Source: Morinoia aosen
Taxonomy: Eukaryota > Arthropoda > Malacostraca > Amphipoda > Talitridae
Reading direction: 5' to 3'
Assembly: GCA_030386875.1 (NCBI GenBank)
Contig: JASJYW010000026.1
Span: 13,348,246 to 13,412,245, forward strand
DNA length: 64,000 nucleotides
Shown here: positions 11,601 to 24,300 of the stretch, piece by piece
Layout: each line of letters opens with the position of its first letter
Numbering within the stretch: position 1 is the first letter of the stretch
Position numbers and translations under genes: made by a program
The notes under the pieces: model-generated
What the model was told of the DNA's origin: nothing
Database searches by the model: none
The model's input: the letters and a program-made list of their open reading frames with translations, nothing else

Positions 11601-14600
11601 GGGCGGAAAGTGCATATTTAGCCGATTCCACGGTCGACACAGCTTAAATGCGTGTTTTGGGCCATTCCTAGGCCGAATGCGGTGAAAATCACGTCGTTTG
11701 CTGTTTCCCGTGGCGACATAGGCGGAAAGTGCATATTTAGCCGATTCCACGGTCGACAGAGCTAAAAATGCGTGTTTTGGGCCATTCCTAGGCCGAATGC
11801 GGTGAAAATCACGTCGTTTGCTGTTTCCCGTGGCGACATAGGCGGTAAGGGCATATTTATCCGATTCCACGGTCGACAGAGCTAAAATGCGTGTTTTGGG
11901 CCATTCCTAGGTCGAATGCGGTAAAAATCACGTCGTTTGCTGTTTCCCGTGGCGACATAGGCGGAAAGTGCATATTTAGCCGATTCCACGGTCGACAGAG
12001 CTAAAATGCGTGTTTTGGGCCATTCCTAGGCCAAATGCGGTGAAAATCACGTCGTTTGCTGTTTCCCGTGGCGACATAGGTGGAAATTGCATATTTAGCC
12101 GATTCCACGTTCGACAGAGCTAAAATGCGTGTTTTGAACAATTCCTAGGCCGAATGCGTTGAAAATCACGTCGTTTGCTGTTTTCCGTGGCGACATAGGC
12201 GGAAAGTGCATATTTAGCCGATTCCACGGTCGACAGAGCTAAAAATGCGTGTTTTGGGCCATTCCTAGGCCGAATGCGGTGAAAAACACGTCGTTTGCTG
12301 TTTCCCGTGGCGACATAGGTGGAAAGTGCATATTTAGCTGATTCCACGGTCGACTGAGCTAAAATGCGTGTTTTGGGCCATTCCTAGGTCGAATGCGGTG
12401 AAAATCACGTCGTTTGCTGTTTCCCGTGGCGATATAGGCGGAAAGTGCATATTTAGCCGATTCCACGGTCGACAGAGCTAAAATGCGTGTTTTGGGGCCA
12501 TTCCTAGCCGAATGCGGTGAAAATCACGTCGTTTGCTGTTTCCCGTGGCGACATAGGCGGAAAGTGCATATTTAGCCGATTCCACTGTCGACAGAGCTAA
12601 AATGCGTGTTTTGGGCCATTCCTAGGCCGAATGCGGTGAAAATCACGTCGTTGCTGTTTCCCGTGGCGACATAGGCGGAAAGTGCATATTTAGCCGATTC
12701 CACGGTCGACAGAGCTAAAATGCGTGTTTTGGGCCATTCCTAGGTCGAATGCGGTGAAAATCACGTCGTTTGCTGTTTCCGTGGCGACATAGGTGGAAAG
12801 TGCATATTTAGCCGATTCCACGGTCGACAGAGCTAAAATGCGTGTTTTGGGCCATTCCTAGGCCGAATGCGGTGAAAATCACGTCGTTTGCTGTTTCCCG
12901 TGGCGACATAGGCGGAAAGTTCATATTTAGCCTATTCCACGGTCGACAGAGCTAAAATGCGTGTTTTTGGGCCATTCCTAGGCCGAATGCGGTGGAAATC
13001 ACGTCGTTTGCTGTTTCCGGTGGCGACTTAGGCGGAAGTGCATATTTAGCCGATTCCACGGTCGACAGAGCTAAAATGCGTGTTTTGGGCCATTCCTTGG
13101 TCGAATGCGGTGAAAATCACGTCGTTTGCTGTTTCCCGTGGCGACATAGGCGGAAAGTGCATATTTAGCCGATTCCACGGTCGACAGAGCTAAAATGCGT
13201 GTTTTGGGCCATTACTAGGCCGAATTCGGTGAAAATCACGTCGTTTGCTGTTTCCCGTGGCGACATAGGTGGAAAGTGCATATTTAGCTGATTCCACGGT
13301 CGACTGAGCTAAAATGCGTGTTTTGGGCCATTCCTAGGTCGAATGCGGTGAAAATCACGTCGTTTGCTGTTTCCCGTGGCGACATAGGCGGAAAGTGCAT
13401 ATTTAGCCGATTCCACGGTCGACAGAGCTAAAATGCGTGTTTTGGGCCATTCCTAGGCCGAATGCGGTGAAACTCACGTCGTTTGCTGTTTCCCGTGGCG
13501 ACATAGGCGGAAAGTGCATATTTAGCCGATTCCACGGTCGACAGAGCTAAAATGCGTGTTTTGGGCCATTCCTAGGTCGAACGCGGTGAAAATCACGTCG
13601 TTTGCTGTTTCCCGTGGCGACATAGGTGGAAAGTGCATATTTAGCCGATTCCACGGTCGACAGAGCTAAAATGCGTGTTTTGGGCCATTCATAGGCCGAA
13701 TGCGGTGAAAATCACGTCGTTTGCTGTTTCCCGTGGCGACATAGGTGGAAAGTGCATATTTAGCCGATTCCACGGTCGACAGAGCTAAAATGCGTGTTTT
13801 GGGCCATTCCTAGGCCGAATGCGGTGAAAATCACGTCGTTTGCTGTTTCCCGTGGCGACATAGGCGGAAAGTGCATATTTAGCCGATTCCACGGTCGACA
13901 GAGCTAAAATGCGTGTTTTGGGCCATTCCTAGGTCGAATGCGGTGAAAATCACGTCGTTTGCTGTTTCCCGTGGCGACATAGGTGGAAAGTGCATATTTA
14001 GCCCGATTCCACGGTCGACAGAGCTGAAATGCGTGTTTTAGGCCATTCCTAGGCCGAATGCGGTGAAAATCACGTCGTTTGCTGTTTTCCCGTGGCGACA
14101 TAGGTGGAAAGTGCATATTTAGCCGATTCCACGGTCGACCTAGCTAAAATGCGTGTTTTGGGCCATTCCTAGGTCGAAAGCGATAAAAAATCACGTCGTT
14201 TGCTGTTTCCCGTGGCGACATAGGTGGAAAGTGCATATTTAGCCGATTCAACGGTCGACAGAGCTAAAATGCGTGTTTTGGGCCATTCCTAGGCCGAATG
14301 CGGTGAAAACCACGTCGGTTGCTGTTTCCCGTGGCGACATAGGTGGAAAGTGCATATTTAGCCGATTCCACGGTCGACAGAGCTAAAATGCGTGTATTTG
14401 GGCCATTCCTAGGTCGAATGCGGTGAAAATCACGTAGTTTGCTGTTTCCCGTGGCGACAAAGGTGGAAAGTGCATGTATAGCCGATTACACGGTTGACAG
14501 AGCTAAAACGCGTGTTTTGGGCATTCCTAGGCCGAATGCGGTGAAAATCACGTCGTTTGCTGTTTCCCCGTGGCGACATAGGCGGAAAGTGCATATTTAG

Positions 14601-17600
14601 CCGATTCCAGGGTCGACAGAGCTAAAATGCGTGTTTTGGGCCATTCCTAGGCCGAATGCGGTGGAAATCACGTCGTTTGCTGTTTCCCGTGGCGACTTAG
14701 GCGGAAGGTGCATATTTAGCCGATTCCACGGTCGACAGAGCTAAAATGCGTGTTTTGGGCCATTCCTTGGTCGAATGCGGTGAAAAATCACGTCGCTTGC
14801 TGTTTCCCGTGGCGACATAGGCGGAAAGTGCATATTAGCCGATTCCACGGTCGACACAGCTTAAATGCGTGTTTTGGGCCATTCCTAGGCCGAATGCGGT
14901 GAAAATCACGTCGTTTGCTGTTTCCCGTGGCGACATAGGCGGAAAGTGCATATTTAGCCGATTCCACGGTCGACAGAGCTAAAATGCGTGTTTTGGGCCA
15001 TTCCTAGGCCAAATGCGGTGAAAATCACGTCGTTTGCTGTTTCCCGTGGCGACATAGGTGGAAATTGCATATTTAGCCGATTCCACGGTCGACAGAGCTA
15101 AAATGCGTGTTTTGGGCCATTCCTAGGTCGAATGCGGTGAAAATCACGTCGTTTGCTGTTTCCCGTGGCGACATAGGTTGAAAGTGCATATTTAGCCGAT
15201 TCCACGGTCGACAGAGCTAAAATGCGTGTTTTGGGCCATTCCTAGGCCGAATGCGGTGAAAATCACGTCGTTTGCTGTTTCCCGTGGCGACATAGGCGGA
15301 AGTTCATATTTAGCCTATTCCACGGTCGACAGAGCTAAAATGCGTGTTTTGGGGCCATTCCTAGGCCGAATGCGGTGGAAATCACGTCGTTTGCTGTTTC
15401 CGGTGGCGACTTAGGCGGAAGTGCATATTTAGCCGATTCCACGGTCGACAGAGCTAAAATGCGTGTTTTGGGCCATTCCTTGGTCGAATGCGGTGAAAAT
15501 CACGTCGTTTGCTGTTTCCCGTGGCGACATAGGCGGAAAGTGCATATTTAGCCGATTCCACGGTCGACAGAGCTAAAATGCGTGTTTTGGGCCATTCCTA
15601 GGCCGAATTCGGTGAAAATCACGTCGTTTGCTGTTTCCCGTGGCGACATAGGTGGAAAGTGCATATTTAGCTGATTCCACGGTCGACTGAGCTAAAATGC
15701 GTGTTTTGGGCCATTCCTAGGTCGAATGCGGTAAAAATCACGTCGTTTGCTGTTTCCCGTGGCGACATAGGCGGAAAGTGCATATTTAGCCGATTCCACG
15801 GTCGACAGAGCTAAAATGCGTGTTTTGGGCCATTCCTAGGCCGAATGCGGTGAAACTCACGTCGTTTGCTGTTTCCCGTGGCGACATAGGCGGAAAGTGC
15901 ATATTTAGCCGATTCCACGGTCGACAGAGCTAAAATGCGTGTTTTGGGCCATTCCTAGGTCGAACGCGGTGAAAATCACGTCGTTTGCTGTTTCCCGTGG
16001 CGACATAGGTGGAAAGTGCATATTTAGCCGATTCCACGGTCGACAGAGCTAAAATGCGTGTTTTGGGCCATTCCTAGGCCGAATGCGGTGAAAATCACGT
16101 CGTTTGCTGTTTCCCGTGGCGACATAGGTGGAAAGTGCATATTTTAGCCGATTCCACGGTCGACAGAGCTAAAATGCGTGTTTTGGGCCATTCCTAGGCC
16201 GAATGCGGTGAAAATCACGTCGTTTGCTGTTTCCCGTGGCGACATAGGCGGAAAGTGCATATTTAGCCGATTCCACGGTCGACAGAGCTAAAATGCGTGT
16301 TTTGGGCCATTCCTAGGTCGAATGCGGTGAAAACCACGTCGGTTGCTGTTTCCCGTGGCGACATAGGTGGAAAGTGCATATATAGCCGATTACACGGTTG
16401 ACAGAGCTAAAACGCGTGTTTTGGGCCATTCCTAGGCCGAATGCGGTGAAAATCACGTCGTTTGCTGTTTCCCGTGGCGACATAGGCGGAAAGTGCATAT
16501 TTAGCCGATTCCAGGGTCGACGGAGCTAAAATGCGTGTTTTGGGCCATTCCTAGGTCGAATGCGTTGAAAATCACGTCGTTTGCTGTTTCCCGTGGCGAC
16601 ATAGGTGGAGAGTGCATATTTAGCCGATTCCACGGTCGACAGAGCTAAAAATGCGTGTTTTGGGCCATTCCTAGGCCGAATGCGGTGAAAATCACGTCGT
16701 TTTCTGTTTCCCCGTAGTGACATAGGGCGGAAAGTGCATATTTAGCCGATTCCACGTTCGACAGAGCTAAAATGCGTGTTTTGGGCCATTCCTAGGCCGA
16801 ATGCGGTGAAAACCACGTCGTTTGCTGTTTCCCGTGGCGAAATAGGCGGAAAGTGCATATTTAGCCGATTCCACGGTCGACGGAGCTAAAATGCGTGTTT
16901 TGGGCCATTCCTAGGCAGAATGCGATGAAAATCACGTCGTTTGCTGTTTCCCGTGGCGACATAGGCGGAAAGTGCATATTTAGCCGATTCCACGGTCGAC
17001 AGAGCTAAAATGCGTGTTTTGGGCCATTCCTAGGTCGAATGCGGTGAAAATCACGTCGTTTGCTGATTCCCGTGGCGACATAGGTGGAAAGTGCATATTT
17101 AGCCGATTCCACGGTCGACAGAGCTAAAATGCGTGTTTTGGGCCATTCCTAGTCCGAATGCGGTGAAAATCACGTAGTTTGCTGTTTCCCGTGGCGACAT
17201 AGGCGGTAAGTGCATATTTAGCCGATTCCACGGTCGACAGAGCTAAAATGCGTGTTTTGGGCCATTCCTAGGCCGAATGCGGTGAAAATCACGTAGTTTG
17301 CTGTTTCCCGTGGCGACATAGGCGGAAAGTGCATATTTAGCCGATTCCACGGTCGACAGAGCTAAAATACGTGTTTTGGGCCATTCCTAGGCCGAATGCG
17401 TTGAAAATCACGTCGTTTGCTGTTTCCCGTGGCGACATAGGCGGAAAGTGCATATTTAGCCGATTCCACGGTCGACAGAGCTAAAATGCGTGTTTTGGGC
17501 CATTCCTAGGCCGAATGCGGTGAAAATCACGTCGTTTGCTGTTTCCCGTGGCGACATAGGCGGAAAATGCATATTTAGCCGATTCCACGGTTGACAGAGC

Positions 17601-17835
17601 TAAAATGCGTGTTTTGGCCATTCCTAGCCCGAATGCGGTGAAAATAACGTCGTTTGCTGTTTCCCGTGGCGACATAGGGGGAAAGTGCATATTCAGCCGA
17701 TTCCACGGTCGACAGAGCTAAAATGCGTGTTTTGGACCATTCCTAGGCCGAATGCGGTGAAAATCACGTCGTTTGCTGTTTTCCCGTGGCGACATAGGCG
17801 GAAAGTGCATATTTAGCCGATTCCACGGTCAACAG
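8621..17835. repeat. 119-bp satellite, array B left part (diverged)
   Basis: About 77 monomers, head to tail, in the same orientation as array A. Many carry taggtcgaa and ataggtgg variants plus one-base indels, so this stretch is clearly more diverged than 18336-25593. Private variants recur at about 2.38-2.40 kb: gttttgaac at 9734 and 12129; tcatatttagcctattcc at 12921 and 15304; gaaactcacg at about 13470 and 15853. That is 20 monomers. No gene is seen in it. Confidence 0.96.
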
Positions 17836-18335
17836 NNNNNNNNNNNNNNNNNNNNNNNNNNNNNNNNNNNNNNNNNNNNNNNNNNNNNNNNNNNNNNNNN
17901 NNNNNNNNNNNNNNNNNNNNNNNNNNNNNNNNNNNNNNNNNNNNNNNNNNNNNNNNNNNNNNNNNNNNNNNNNNNNNNNNNNNNNNNNNNNNNNNNNNNN
18001 NNNNNNNNNNNNNNNNNNNNNNNNNNNNNNNNNNNNNNNNNNNNNNNNNNNNNNNNNNNNNNNNNNNNNNNNNNNNNNNNNNNNNNNNNNNNNNNNNNNN
18101 NNNNNNNNNNNNNNNNNNNNNNNNNNNNNNNNNNNNNNNNNNNNNNNNNNNNNNNNNNNNNNNNNNNNNNNNNNNNNNNNNNNNNNNNNNNNNNNNNNNN
18201 NNNNNNNNNNNNNNNNNNNNNNNNNNNNNNNNNNNNNNNNNNNNNNNNNNNNNNNNNNNNNNNNNNNNNNNNNNNNNNNNNNNNNNNNNNNNNNNNNNNN
18301 NNNNNNNNNNNNNNNNNNNNNNNNNNNNNNNNNNN
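17836..18335. other. assembly gap, 500 N
   Basis: Exactly 500 N, probably a placeholder for a gap of unknown length inside the satellite. Confidence 0.99.
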
Positions 18336-21300
18336 TAGGCGGAAAGTGCATATTTAGCCGATTCCACGGTCGACAGAGCTAAAATGCGTGTTTTGGGCCA
18401 TTCCTAGGCCGAATGCGGTGAAAATCACGTCGTTTGCTGTTTCCCGTGGCGACATAGGAGGAAAGTGCATATTTAGCCGATGCCACGTTCGACAGAGCTA
18501 AAATGCGTGTTTTTGGGCCATTCCTAGGCCGAATGCGGTGAAAATCACGTCGTTTGCTGTTTCCCGTGGCGACATAGGCGGAAAGAGCATATTTAGCCGA
18601 TTCCACGGTCGACAGAGCTAAAATGCGTGTTTTGGGCCATTCCTAGGCCGAATGCGGTGAAAATCACGTTGTTTGCTGTTTCCCGTGGCGACATAGGCGG
18701 AAAGTGCATATTTAGCCGATTCCACGGTCGACAGAGCTAAAATGCGTGTTTTGGGCCATTCCTAGGCCGAATGCGGTGAAAATCACGTCGTTTGCTGTTT
18801 CCCGTGGCGACATAGGCGGAAAGTGCATATTTAGCCGATTCCACGGTCGACAGAGCTAAAATGCGTGTTTTGGGCCATTCCAAGGCCCAATGCGGTGAAA
18901 ATCACGTCGTTTGCTGTTTCCCGTGGCGACATAGGCGGAAAGTGCATATTTAGCCGATTTCACGGTCGACAGAGCTAAAATGCGTGTTTTGGGCCATTCC
19001 TAGGCCGAATGCGGTGAAAATCACGTCGTTTGCTGTTTCCCGTGGCGACATAGGCGGAAAGTGCATATTTAGCCGATTCCACGGTCGACAGAGCTAAAAT
19101 GCGTGCTTTGGGCCATTCCTAGGCCGAATGCGGTGAAAATCACGTCGTTTGCTGTTTCCCGTGGCCACATAGGCGGAAAGTGCATATTTAGCCGATTCCA
19201 CGGTCGACAGAGCTAAAATGCGAGTTTTGGGCCATTCCTAGGCCGAATGCGGTGAAAATCACGTCGTTTGCTGTTTCCTGTGGTGACATAGGCGGAAAGT
19301 GCATATTTATCCGATTCCACGGTCGACAGAGCTAAAATGCGTGTTTTGGGCCATTCCCAGGCCGAATGCGGTGAAAATCACGTCGTTTGCTGTTTCCCGT
19401 GGCGACATAGGCGGAAAGTGCATATTTAGCCGATTCCACGGTCGACAGAGCTAAAATGCGTGTTTTGGGCCATTCCTAGGCCGAATGCGGTGAAAATCAC
19501 GTCGTTTGCTGTTTCCCGTGGCGACATAGGCGGAAAGTGCATATTTAGCCGATTCCACGGTCGACAGAGCTATATTGCGTGTTTTGGGCCATTCCTAGGC
19601 CGAATGCGGTGAAAATCACGTCGTTTGCTGTTTCCCGTGGCGACATAGGCGGAAAGTGCATATTTAGCCGATTCCACGGTCGACAGAGCTAAAATGCGTG
19701 TTTTGGGCCATTCCTAGGCCGAATGCGGTGAAAATCACGTCGTTTGCTGTTTCCCGTGGCCACATAGGCGGAAAGTGCATATTTAGCCGATTCCACGGTC
19801 GACAGAGCTAAAATGCGAGTTTTGAGCCATTCCTAGGCCGAATGCTTTGAAAATCACGTCGTTTGCTGTTTCCTGTGGTGACATAGGCGGAAAGTGAATA
19901 TTTAGCCGATTCCACGGTCGACAGAGCTAAAATGCGAGTTTTGGGCCATTCCTAGGCCGAATGCGGTGAAAATCACGTCGTTTGCTGTTTCCCGTGGCGA
20001 CATAGGCGGAAAGTGCATATTTAGCCGATTCCACGGTCGACAGAGCTAAAATGCGTGTTTTGGGCCATTCCTAGGCCGAATGCGGTGAAAATCACGTCGT
20101 TTGCTGTTTCCCGTGGCGACATAGGCGGAAAGTGCATATTTAGCCGATTCCACGGTCGACAGAGCTAAAATGCGTGTTTTGGGCCATTCCTAGGCCGAAT
20201 GCGGTGAAAATCACGTCGTTTGCTGTTTCCCGTGGCGACATAGGCGGAAAGTGCATATTTAGCCGATTCCACGGTCGACAGAGCTAAAATACGTGTTTTG
20301 GGCCATTCCTAGGCCGAATGCGGTGAAAATCACGTCGTTTGCTGTTTCCCGTGGCGACATAGGCGGAAAGTGCATATTTAGCCGATTCCACGGTCGACAG
20401 AGCTAAAATGCGTGTTTTGGGCCATTCCTAGGCCGAATGCGGTGAAAATCACGTCGTTTGCTGTTTCCCGTGGCGACATAGGCGGAAAGTGCATATTTAG
20501 CCGATTCCACGGTCGACAGAGCTAAAATGCGTGTTTTGGGCCATTCCTAGGCCAAATGCGGTGAAAATCACGTCGTTCGCTGTTTCCCGTGGCGAAATAG
20601 GCGGAAAGTGCATATTTAGCCGATTCCACGGTCGACAGAGCTAAAATGCGTGTTTTGGGCCATTCCTATGCCGAATGCGGTGAAAATCACGTCGTTTGCT
20701 GTTTCCCGTAGCGACATAGGCGGAAAGTGCATATTTAGCCGATTCCACGGTCGACAGAGCTAAAATGCGTGTTTTGGGCCATTCCTAGGCCGAATGCGGT
20801 GAAAATCACGTCGTATGCTGATTCCCGTGGCGACATAGGCGGAAAGTGCATATTTAGCCGATTCCACGGTCGACAGAGCTAAAATGCGTGTTTTGGGCCA
20901 TTCCTAGGCCGAATGCGGTGAAAATCACGTCGTTTGCTGTTTCCCGTGGCGACATATGCGGAAAGAGCATATTTAGCCGATTCCACGGTCGACAGAGCTA
21001 AAATGCGTGTTTTGGGCCATTCCTATGCCGAATGCGGTGAAAATCACGTCGTTTGCTGTTTCCCGTGGCGACATAGGTGGAAAGTGCATATTTAGCCGAT
21101 TCCACGGTCGACAGAGCTAAAATGCGTGTTTTGGGCCATTCCTAGGCCGAATGCGGTGAAAATCACGTCGTTTGCTGTTTCCCGTGGCGACATAGGCGGA
21201 AAGTGCATATTTAGCCGATTCCACGGTCGACAAAGCTAAAATGCGTGTTTTGGGCCATTCCTAGGCCGAATGCGGTGAAAATCCCGTCGTTTGCTGTTTC

Positions 21301-24300
21301 CCGTGGCGACATAGGCGGAAAGTGCATATTTAGCCGATTCCACGGTCGACAGAGCTAAAATGCGTGTTTTGGGCCATTCCTAGGCCGAATGCGGTGAAAA
21401 TCACGTCGTTTGCTGTTTCCCGTGGCGACATAGGCGGAAAGTGCATATTTAGCCGATTCCACGGTCGACAGAGCTAAAATGCGTGTTTTGGGCCATTCCT
21501 AGGCCGAATGCGGTGAAAATCACGTCGTTTGCTGTTTCCCGTGGCGACATAGGCGGAAAGTGCATATTTAGCCGATTCCACGGTCGACAGAGCTAAAATG
21601 CGTGTTTTGGGCCATTCCTAGGCCGAATGCGGTGAAAATCACGTCGTTTGCTGTTTTCCGTGGCGACATAGGCGGAAAGTGCATATTTAGCCGATTCCAC
21701 GGTCGAAAAAGCTAAAATGCGTGTTTTGGGCCATTCCTAGGCCGAATGCGGTGAAAATCACGTCGTTTGCTGTTTCCCGAGGCGACATAGGCGGAAAGTG
21801 CATATTTAGCCGATTCCACGGTCGACAGAGCTAAAATGCGTGTTTTGGGCCATTCCTAGGCCGAATGCGGTGAAAATCACGTCGTTTGCTGTTTCCCGTG
21901 GCGACATAGGCGGAAAGTGCATATTTAGCCGATTCCACGGTCGACAGAGCTAAAATGCGAGTTTTGGGCCATTCCTAGGCCGAATGCGGTGAAAATCACG
22001 TCGTTTGCTGTTTCCTGTGGTGACATAGGCGGAAAGTGCATATTTAGCCGATTCCACGGTCGACAGAGCTAAAATGCGTGTTTTGGGCCATTCCTAGGCC
22101 GAATGCGGTGAAAATCACGTCGTTTGCTGTTTCCCGTGGCGACATAGGCGGAAAGTGCATATTTAGCCGATTGCACGGTCGACAGAGCTAAAATGCGTGT
22201 TTTGGGCCATTCCTAGGCCGAATGCGGTGAAAATCACGTCGTTTGCTGTTTCCCGTGGCGACATAGGCGGAAAGTGCATATTTAGCCGATTCCACGGTCG
22301 ACAGAGCTAAAATGCGTGTTTTGGGCCATTCCTAGGCCGAATGCGGTGAAAATCACGTCGTTTGCTGTTTCCCGTGGCGACATAGGCGGAAAGTGCATAT
22401 TTAGCCGATTCCACGGTCGACAGAGCTAAAATGCGTGTTTTGGGCCATTCCTAGGCCGAATGCGGTGAAAATCACGTCGTTTGCTGTTTCCCGTGGCGAT
22501 ATAGGCGGAAAGTGCATATTTAGCCGATTCCACGGTCGACAAAGCTAAAATGCGTGTTTTGGGCCATTCCAAGGCCGAATGCGGTGAAAATCACGTCGTT
22601 TGCTGTTTCCCGTGGCGACATAGGCGGAAAGTGCATATTTAGCCGATTCCACGGTCGACAGAGCTAAAATGCGTGTTTTGGGCCATTCCTAGGCCGAATG
22701 CGGTGAAAATCACGTCGTTTGCTGTTTCCCGTGGCGACATAGGCGGAAAGTTCATATTTAGCCGATTCCACGGTCGACAGAGCTAAAATGCGTGTTTTGG
22801 GCCATTCCTAGGCCGAATGCGGTGAAAATCACGGCGTTTGCTGTTTCCCGTGGCGACATAGGCGGAAAGTGCATATTTAGCCGATTCCACGGTCGACAGA
22901 GCTAAAATGCGTGTTTTGGGCCATTCCTAGGCCGGGTTGCGGTGAAAATCACGTCGTTTGCTGTTTCCCGTGGCGACATAGGCAGAAAGTGCATATTTAG
23001 CCGATTCCACGGTCGACAAAGCTAAAATGCGTGTTATGGGCCATTCCTAGGCCGAATGCGGTGAAAATCACGTCGTTAGCTGTTTCCCGTGGCGACATAG
23101 CGGAAAGTGCATATTTAGCCGATTCCACGGTCGACAGAGCTAAAATGCGTGTTTTGGGCCATTCCTAGGCCGAATGCGGTGAAAATCACGTCGTTTGCTG
23201 TTTCCCGTGGCGACATAGGCGGAAAGTGCATATTTAGCCAATTCCACGGTCGACAGAGCTAAAATGCGTGTTTTGGGCCATTCCTAGGCCGAATGCGGTG
23301 AAAATCACGTCGTTTGCTGTTTCCCGTGGCGACATAGGCGGAAAGTGCATATTTAGCCGATTCCACGGTCGACAGAGCTAAAATGCGTGTTTTGGGCCAT
23401 TCCTAGGCCGAATGCGGTGAAAATCACGTCGTTTGCTGTTTCCCGTGGCGACATAGGCGGAAAGTGCATATTTAGCCGATTCCACGGTCGACAGAGCTAA
23501 AATGCGTGTTTTGGGGAATTCCTAGGCCGAATGCGGTGAAAATCACGTCGTTTGCTGTTTCCCGTGGCGACATAGGCGGAAGGTGCATATTTAGCCGATT
23601 CCACGGTCGACAGAGCTAAAATGCGTGTTTTGGGCCATTCCTAGGCCGAATGCGGAGAAAATCACGTCGTTTGCTGTTTCCCGTGGCGACATAGGCGGAA
23701 AGTGCATATTTAGCCGATTCCACGGTCGACAGAGCTAAAATGCGTGTTTTGGGCCATTCCTAGGCCGAATGCGGTGAAAATCACGTCGTTTGCTGTTTCC
23801 CGTGGCGACATGGGCGGAAAGTGCATATTTAGCCGATTCCACGGTCGACAGAGCTAGAATGCGTGTTTTGGGCCATTCCTAGGCCGAATGCGGTGAAAAT
23901 CACGTCGTTTGCTGTTTCCCGTGGCGACACAGGCGGAAAGTGCATATTTAGCCGACTCCACGGTCGACAGAGCTAAAATGCGTGTTTTGGGCCATTCCTA
24001 GGCCCAATGCGGTGTAAATCATGTCGTTTGCTGTTTCCCGTGGCGACATGGGCGGAAAGTGCATATTTTGCCGATTCCACGGTCGACAGAGCTAAAATGC
24101 GTGTTTTGGGCCATTCCTAGGCCGAATGCGGTGAAAATCACGTCGTTTGCTGTTTCCCGTGGCGACATAGGCGGAAAGTGCATATTTAGCCGATTCCACG
24201 GTCGACAGAGCTAAAATGCGTGTTTTGGGCCATTCCTAGGCCGAATGCGGTGAAAATCACATCGTTTGCTGTTTCCCGTGGCGACATAGGCAGAAAGTGC

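Noticed and set aside
8900-17700. Many open frames of 60-120 codons on the minus strand (MESAKYALSAYVATG..., MHFPPMSPRETAND...) that look like a repetitive protein family.
   Set aside because: They are the 119-bp monomer read in shifting frames (119 is not a multiple of 3). They end at the stop in the same monomer position and carry no codon-level conservation. The same holds for arrays A and C.
8621-17835. RNA polymerase III B box (ggtcgaatgc), hinting at a SINE or tRNA origin of the satellite.
   Set aside because: It does not fit GWTCRANNC at key positions, there is no paired A box, and the variant taggccgaa is the more common form.
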